Assembly: GCA_963695085.1 (NCBI GenBank)
Contig: CAVOFV010000005.1
Coordinates: 186,001 to 250,000 of the forward strand
DNA: 64,000 nt
Origin: SG8-30 sp963695085
GTDB lineage: Bacteria; Pseudomonadota; Gammaproteobacteria; Steroidobacterales; Steroidobacteraceae
Reading direction: 5' to 3'
The position numbers and the translations under genes were made by a program. Below are positions 59,834 through 64,000 of this stretch, one piece after another; position 1 is the stretch's first letter; each line of letters starts with the position of its first letter. Under the pieces are notes generated by a model. The model saw only the letters and a program-made list of their open reading frames with translations. It was not told where the DNA came from and searched no databases.

Positions 59834-62443
59834 CTACAATTTCGACTTCAGCTCGTACAGGACCGCCAGCGCCTCGCGCGGCGTCAGGCGGTCGGGGTCG
59901 GTTTCATCCAGCAGCGCGAGTGCCTCGCTGGGGCGGGCTGCAATGGTGAGGTCCAGCGGAGGGGTCGGACCCTCAGCATGCCCAGGCCCCATGGAGTGGG
60001 GCCTGGCCCCTGCCTCCAGCGTGCTGAGGTAGCGTTTTGCGCTCGCGATCACCTCGCGCGGCACGCCTGCGAGCTGCGCCACCTGCAGGCCGTAGCTACG
60101 GCTCGCCGGTCCCGGCTTGACCGCGTGCAGGAAGATCAGCTCGTCGCCGTGCCCGGTCGCGTCGAGGTGCACGTTGCTCACCTCGCCGATCTCGCCCGCC
60201 AGCGCGGTCAGCTCGAAGTAATGCGTCGCGAACAGCGTGAAGGTGCGCATGCGCCGCGCGATGTGGCTGGCGCTGGCCCAGGCCAGCGACAGGCCGTCGT
60301 AGGTGCTGGTGCCGCGGCCGATTTCGTCCATCAGCACGAGGCTCGAGTCGGTCGCGTTGTTGAGGATGACGGCAGCCTCCGTCATCTCGACCATGAACGT
60401 CGAGCGGCCGCCGGCCAGGTCATCCGAGGCGCCGATGCGCGTGAAGATGCGGTCGATCGGCCCGATCACCGCGCGCGTGGCGGGCACGAAGCTGCCCATG
60501 CCGGCCAGGATCACGATCAGCGCCGCCTGCCGCATGTAGGTCGACTTGCCGCCCATGTTCGGGCCGGTGATGACCAGCATGCGCGTGGCGTCGTCGAGCG
60601 ACAGGTCGTTCGGCACGAACGGCGTGTCCAGCATGCGCTCGACCACCGGGTGCCGGCCGGCCTCGATCTCGAGCTTCGGGTCGCCGGTCAGCTGCGGTCG
60701 TACGTAGTCGAGCGCGACGGCGCGTTCGGCCAGGTTGGCCAGCACGTCCACCAGCGTCAGCGCGTCGGCCATGCCGCGCAGGTCAGCGAGTTCCGCGATC
60801 AGGCGCTCGAGCAGCTCGTCGTACAGCTGCTTCTCGCGCTGCAGCGCACGGTCGCGCGCGCCAAGCACCTTGTCCTCGAACTGCTTCAGTTCGGGCGTCA
60901 CGAAGCGCTCGACGCTGCGCATGGTCTGGCGCCGGTGATACTCGGCAGGCACGCGCTCGGCCAGCGTGCGCGGCACCTCGATGAAGTAACCCTGCACGCG
61001 ATTGAAGCCGAGCTTGAGCGCCGTGAGACCCGTGCGCAGCCGTTCCTGCCGCTCGAAGTCGAGCAGCCAGCTGTCGGTGTCGTTCGAGATCGAACGCAGC
61101 TCGTCGAGCTCGCGGTCGTGGCCGTCGCCGATCACGCCACCCTCGCGGATCAGGGTCGGCGGCGACTCGACGATGGCGCGCTCGAGCAGGCCGTGCAGGT
61201 CGGGCCGGGCGACGAGCGCCCCGCGCGCGCCATCCAGCAGCGGCGTGTCCAGTCCGTGCAGGTCCTGGTGAACCTGCGGCAACGCCGCCAGCGCGGCGCG
61301 CAGGGCCGCGAGGTCGCGGGGCTTGGCGGTCTTCAGCGCGATGCGGGCCAGGATCCGCTCGACGTCGCCGACCTGGCGCAGGCGCTGGTGGATGTCCTGG
61401 ACCCGGCCGCTCGCGATCAGCGTCTCGATGGCGTGATAGCGGCGCTCGAGTGCGTCCCGGTCGCGCAGCGGGCGCTGCATCCAGCGCCGCAGCTGGCGGC
61501 CGCCCATCGCGGTCGCCGTGCGATCCAGCACGCCCGCCAGCGTCGCGTCCGGGCGCTGGCTCAGGCTCTGCTCGAGTTCGAGGTTGCGGCGCGTCGCGGC
61601 GTCCAGCTGCAACGCACTCTCGCGTACCTCGGTGGCCAGCCCCGTGAGATGCGGCAGCGCCGAGCGCTGCGTGTCGCGCACATACCCGAGCAGCGCACCC
61701 GCGGCGCGGATGGCCAGCGGCATGCCGGCGCAGCCGAAACCCGCGAGGTCGCGCACGCCAAACTGCGAGGTCAGCTGCCGCAACGCGGACTCGGCCTCGA
61801 AGTGCCACGGCGGCCGGCGCCGCACGCCGCCCGCGGGCAGGCCGAGGCGCGCCGGCGCGAGGTCCTCGGGCACCAGCAATTCGGCCGGACGAAGCCGTTC
61901 GAGTTCCGCTTCCAGCGCCTCGCGCCCGGCGGCCTCCAGCACCGTGAAGCGGCCGGCGCTGAGGTCCAGCCAGGCCAGCCCGAAGCGCTCGGCGTCGACG
62001 CACAACGACGCCAGCAGCGTGTCGCGCCGCTCCTCCAGCAGCGCGTCCTCGGTGACGGTACCGGGCGTGACGACGCGCACGACCTCGCGGTCCATGGGAC
62101 CCTTGCCCTTGCCGGCCTCGCCGACCTGCTCACACAGGGCGACCGACTCGCCCAGCCGCACCAGCCGCGCCAGGTAAGTGTCGAGCTTGTCGACCGGCAC
62201 GCCAGCCATCGGGATCGGTTCGCCGGCGGACTCGCCGCGTTGCGTCAGCACGATGTCGAGCAGCCGCGAGGCGCGCCGCGCGTCGTCGTAGAACATCTCG
62301 TAGAAGTCGCCCATCCGGTACAGCAGCAGCACGTCGGGGTTTTCGGCCTTGATGCGCAGGTATTGCTGCATCATCGGCGTGTGCCCGGTCAGCCCCTCGA
62401 ACAGCGGCTCGGTCGTTGGCTGTTTCGGCTTGCGCGGCGGCAT
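59834..62443 (-). CDS. mutS: DNA mismatch repair protein MutS
   Basis: 869 aa. The N-terminal mismatch-binding domain carries the Phe-x-Glu motif in RMGDFYEMFYDDA. Connector, core and clamp domains follow. The ABC-type ATPase has Walker A GPNMGGKSTYMRQ near residue 630, MVEMTEAAVILNNATDSSLV, and LVLMDEIGRGTSTYDG as Walker B. It initiates mismatch repair with MutL. The ATG at 62443 gives MPPRKPKQPTTEP; the longer open frame upstream overlaps the next gene and is not coding. Confidence 0.96.
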   Translation of the reverse strand: MPPRKPKQPTTEPLFEGLTGHTPMMQQYLRIKAENPDVLLLYRMGDFYEMFYDDARRASRLLDIVLTQRGESAGEPIPMAGVPVDKLDTYLARLVRLGESVALCEQVGEAGKGKGPMDREVVRVVTPGTVTEDALLEERRDTLLASLCVDAERFGLAWLDLSAGRFTVLEAAGREALEAELERLRPAELLVPEDLAPARLGLPAGGVRRRPPWHFEAESALRQLTSQFGVRDLAGFGCAGMPLAIRAAGALLGYVRDTQRSALPHLTGLATEVRESALQLDAATRRNLELEQSLSQRPDATLAGVLDRTATAMGGRQLRRWMQRPLRDRDALERRYHAIETLIASGRVQDIHQRLRQVGDVERILARIALKTAKPRDLAALRAALAALPQVHQDLHGLDTPLLDGARGALVARPDLHGLLERAIVESPPTLIREGGVIGDGHDRELDELRSISNDTDSWLLDFERQERLRTGLTALKLGFNRVQGYFIEVPRTLAERVPAEYHRRQTMRSVERFVTPELKQFEDKVLGARDRALQREKQLYDELLERLIAELADLRGMADALTLVDVLANLAERAVALDYVRPQLTGDPKLEIEAGRHPVVERMLDTPFVPNDLSLDDATRMLVITGPNMGGKSTYMRQAALIVILAGMGSFVPATRAVIGPIDRIFTRIGASDDLAGGRSTFMVEMTEAAVILNNATDSSLVLMDEIGRGTSTYDGLSLAWASASHIARRMRTFTLFATHYFELTALAGEIGEVSNVHLDATGHGDELIFLHAVKPGPASRSYGLQVAQLAGVPREVIASAKRYLSTLEAGARPHSMGPGHAEGPTPPLDLTIAARPSEALALLDETDPDRLTPREALAVLYELKSKL

Positions 62444-62465
62444 GGCGGGATGCGGCAGCCGGTGC

Positions 62466-63434
62466 TCAGGCGAATGCCGAGGGCAGCGCGACGGCCTCGG
62501 CATACTCATAGGCCAGCTGGCCGACGAGTTCCTCAACCGTCGGGATGTCGTGGATCGTGCCGACGCCGTGGCCGGCCGACCAGATGTCCTTCCACGCGCG
62601 CGCGCCGGCCTTGGCCGGGTCGAACAGGTCGCGCGCCGGCCCGCTGCCCGCACCGAGCGCGTCCGGGTCGAGTCCCGCTCGTTCGATGCTGGCGCGCAGG
62701 TAGTTCGCGCTGATGCCGCTGAAGACCGGCGTGTAGACGATGTCCGCGGCCGTGGCGGCGAGCACTGCCTGTTTCTGCTCGTCCGGCACGTGCGCCTCGC
62801 GCGTCGCGATGAAACGCGTGCCCATGTAGCCGAAATCCGCGCCCATCGCCTCCACCGCGCGCAGCTGCCTGCCGTTCGTGAGCGCGCCGGCCAGCACGAT
62901 GGGGCCCTCGAAGAACTCCCTGACCTCGGCCAGCAGCGCGAACGGCGACAGCAGGCCGGCGTGGCCGCCCGCACCGGCGCAGACCAGGATCAGGCCGTCC
63001 ACGCCACACTCAAGCGCGGTCCGCGCGTGCCTGATCGAGATGACGTCGTGGAAGACCAGCCCGCCATAGGCGTGCACGTCGACACAAACCCGGTCCGGCT
63101 TGCCGACGGAGGTGATCAGCAAAGGCACCCGGTGCTGCACGGCGAGCGCCAGGTCTTCGTCGCGGCGCGTGTTCGAGCGGTGCAGGATCAGGTTCATGCC
63201 GAATGGCGCCACGCGGCGGTCGGGTTGGGCCGCGGCATGGGCGGCCGTTTCCGCGGCAATCCGCGTCAGCCAGCCGTCCAGCTCCTCCAGCGAGCGGGCA
63301 TTGAGGGACGGGAAGGCGCCCAGCACGCCCGCCTTGCACTGCGCGATGACCAGTTCGGGATAGCTGGCGATGAACATTGGCGCGCCGATCAACGGCAGCG
63401 CCAGGCGGTCCGCGAACTGCTCGGGCATCGGCAT
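62466..63434 (-). CDS. Nitronate monooxygenase (2-nitropropane dioxygenase) family protein
   Basis: 322 aa FMN-dependent TIM-barrel protein. It starts PLIGAPMFIASYPELVIAQC, and has the FMN and active-site stretches VFHDVISIRHARTALECGVDGLI, CAGAGGHAG and ADFGYMGTRFIATREA. The His in HAG is the catalytic base in class I enzymes, but family members include enoyl-ACP reductase FabK-like proteins, so nitronate oxidation is not certain. It sits next to a divergent enoyl-CoA hydratase gene, which hints at an acyl-CoA or small-acid pathway. ATG at 63434; one at 63428 also fits. Confidence 0.88.
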   Translation of the reverse strand: MPMPEQFADRLALPLIGAPMFIASYPELVIAQCKAGVLGAFPSLNARSLEELDGWLTRIAAETAAHAAAQPDRRVAPFGMNLILHRSNTRRDEDLALAVQHRVPLLITSVGKPDRVCVDVHAYGGLVFHDVISIRHARTALECGVDGLILVCAGAGGHAGLLSPFALLAEVREFFEGPIVLAGALTNGRQLRAVEAMGADFGYMGTRFIATREAHVPDEQKQAVLAATAADIVYTPVFSGISANYLRASIERAGLDPDALGAGSGPARDLFDPAKAGARAWKDIWSAGHGVGTIHDIPTVEELVGQLAYEYAEAVALPSAFA

Positions 63435-63575
63435 CGGCTCTTCCTGCTGGGGCCTGCTTGGGCGCGTGCAGTCTAACAACCGGCCCGGCACCCGTGTACC
63501 GGCGGATCAAGCGGCGCGTGCGATAAACTACCGCCGGCAAGGGCCGACTCCCACGGGCCCGCCGGAGCCCGCACG

Positions 63576-64000
63576 ATGACCACCCGCTACCACGTGAACC
63601 ATGGCGTCGCGACGCTGGAAATGGCGCGCCCCGAGAAGCGCAATGCGCTGACCCAGGAGATGTACGCGGGACTGGCCGACGGGCTCGAGTCCGCAGCGGC
63701 TGACGAGGCGGTGCGGGCCATCATCATCACGGGCCAGCCCGGCATCTTCACGGCCGGCAACGAGCTGGCGGACTTCGCGAAGCCGCTGCCGGCCGGTGCC
63801 GAGTTCCCGGCGCGCCGTTTCATGAGGGCGCTGGCGCAGGCGGACAAGCCGGTGATCGCCGCGGTGACCGGGCCGGCGGTCGGCATAGGCGTGACGATGC
63901 TGCTGCATTGCGACCTCGTCTACGTGGCCGCCGGCGCGACCCTGTCCATGCCGTTCGTCAGCCTCGGGCTGGTGCCCGAGTTCGCCTCCAGCCTGTTGCT
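63576..64000 (+). CDS. Enoyl-CoA hydratase/isomerase family protein (3' partial)
   Basis: The first 141 residues of a crotonase-fold protein run off the window. The N-terminal text VATLEMARPEKRNALTQEMY and the first oxyanion-hole segment FTAGNELADF are standard, followed by KPVIAAVTGPAVGIGVTMLLHCDLVYVAAGATLSMPFVSLGLVPE. The glutamate at the end is in the place of one catalytic glutamate. Exact substrate cannot be told from the fragment. It is divergent from the nitronate monooxygenase-like gene. Confidence 0.9.
   Translation, partial: MTTRYHVNHGVATLEMARPEKRNALTQEMYAGLADGLESAAADEAVRAIIITGQPGIFTAGNELADFAKPLPAGAEFPARRFMRALAQADKPVIAAVTGPAVGIGVTMLLHCDLVYVAAGATLSMPFVSLGLVPEFASSLL

Noticed and set aside
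59940..60010. Hairpin-like GC palindrome near the 3' end of mutS
   Set aside because: It lies inside the mutS coding frame, in its weakly conserved linker near the C-terminus, and has no T-run or sign of function.

Overview
The window is a contiguous, very GC-rich (roughly 70% by eye), densely coded stretch of a Gammaproteobacterial chromosome. The complete division and cell wall (dcw) cluster in classical order, rnpB next to rsmI and mraZ, sspB beside petABC, the meso-diaminopimelate type MurE, and the block coaE-pilD-pilC-pilB-pilA-pilR-pilS-sucC-sucD all fit a free-living, type IV piliated Gammaproteobacterium. From memory, the pil/suc arrangement resembles Xanthomonadales-like lineages; the order cannot be settled from this window. 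I see no prophage, insertion sequence, CRISPR array, rRNA or tRNA.

Layout. 1-2445: cytochrome bc1 operon (petA truncated by the window edge, intact petB, and a petC broken by an in-frame TAG and a one-base deletion). 2513-6015: sspB, then yraN and lpoA on the minus strand, divergent from rsmI. 6065-6436: RNase P RNA with its own promoter. 6602-25485: a strong promoter and MraZ operator, then mraZ-rsmH-ftsL-ftsI-murE-murF-mraY-murD-ftsW-murG-murC-murB-ddl-ftsQ-ftsA-ftsZ, then lpxC. Many of these genes overlap by 1-8 bases. 25525-30795: a DUF721/DciA-like gene (minus), an M23 peptidase, secA with a TTG start and its Shine-Dalgarno inside a hairpin, and a MutT-ThiE-like fusion. 30775-35351: two divergent S9 serine peptidases. 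35373-44990: minus-strand yacG, zapD, coaE, pilD, pilC, pilB, pilA, pilR and pilS, including a sigma-54 promoter for pilA. 45198-55240: sucC, sucD (with an unusual basic tail), nadE, bamD (minus), rluD, pgeF, a ZIP transporter and clpB behind a heat-shock-type promoter. 55314-64000: an FmdB-like zinc ribbon with a repeat tail, a DUF502 protein, aspS, sodB (minus), an alpha/beta hydrolase, mutS (minus), a nitronate monooxygenase-like gene (minus) and a truncated enoyl-CoA hydratase.

How it works together. The dcw block makes the UDP-MurNAc-pentapeptide and lipid II and supplies the divisome. LpoA and the M23 protein act on peptidoglycan synthesis and cleavage. ZapD and FtsZ belong to the Z ring, and LpxC commits to lipid A. 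The pil genes encode the pilin, its peptidase, platform and extension motor, plus the PilSR sensor-regulator pair expected to drive the sigma-54 pilA promoter. Most of the window is conserved housekeeping. The points most worth checking are the broken petC, the secA leader hairpin, the SucD tail, the FmdB repeat array, the phased MraZ repeats and several perfect inverted repeats between genes. I did not find convincing evidence for a wholly new system.
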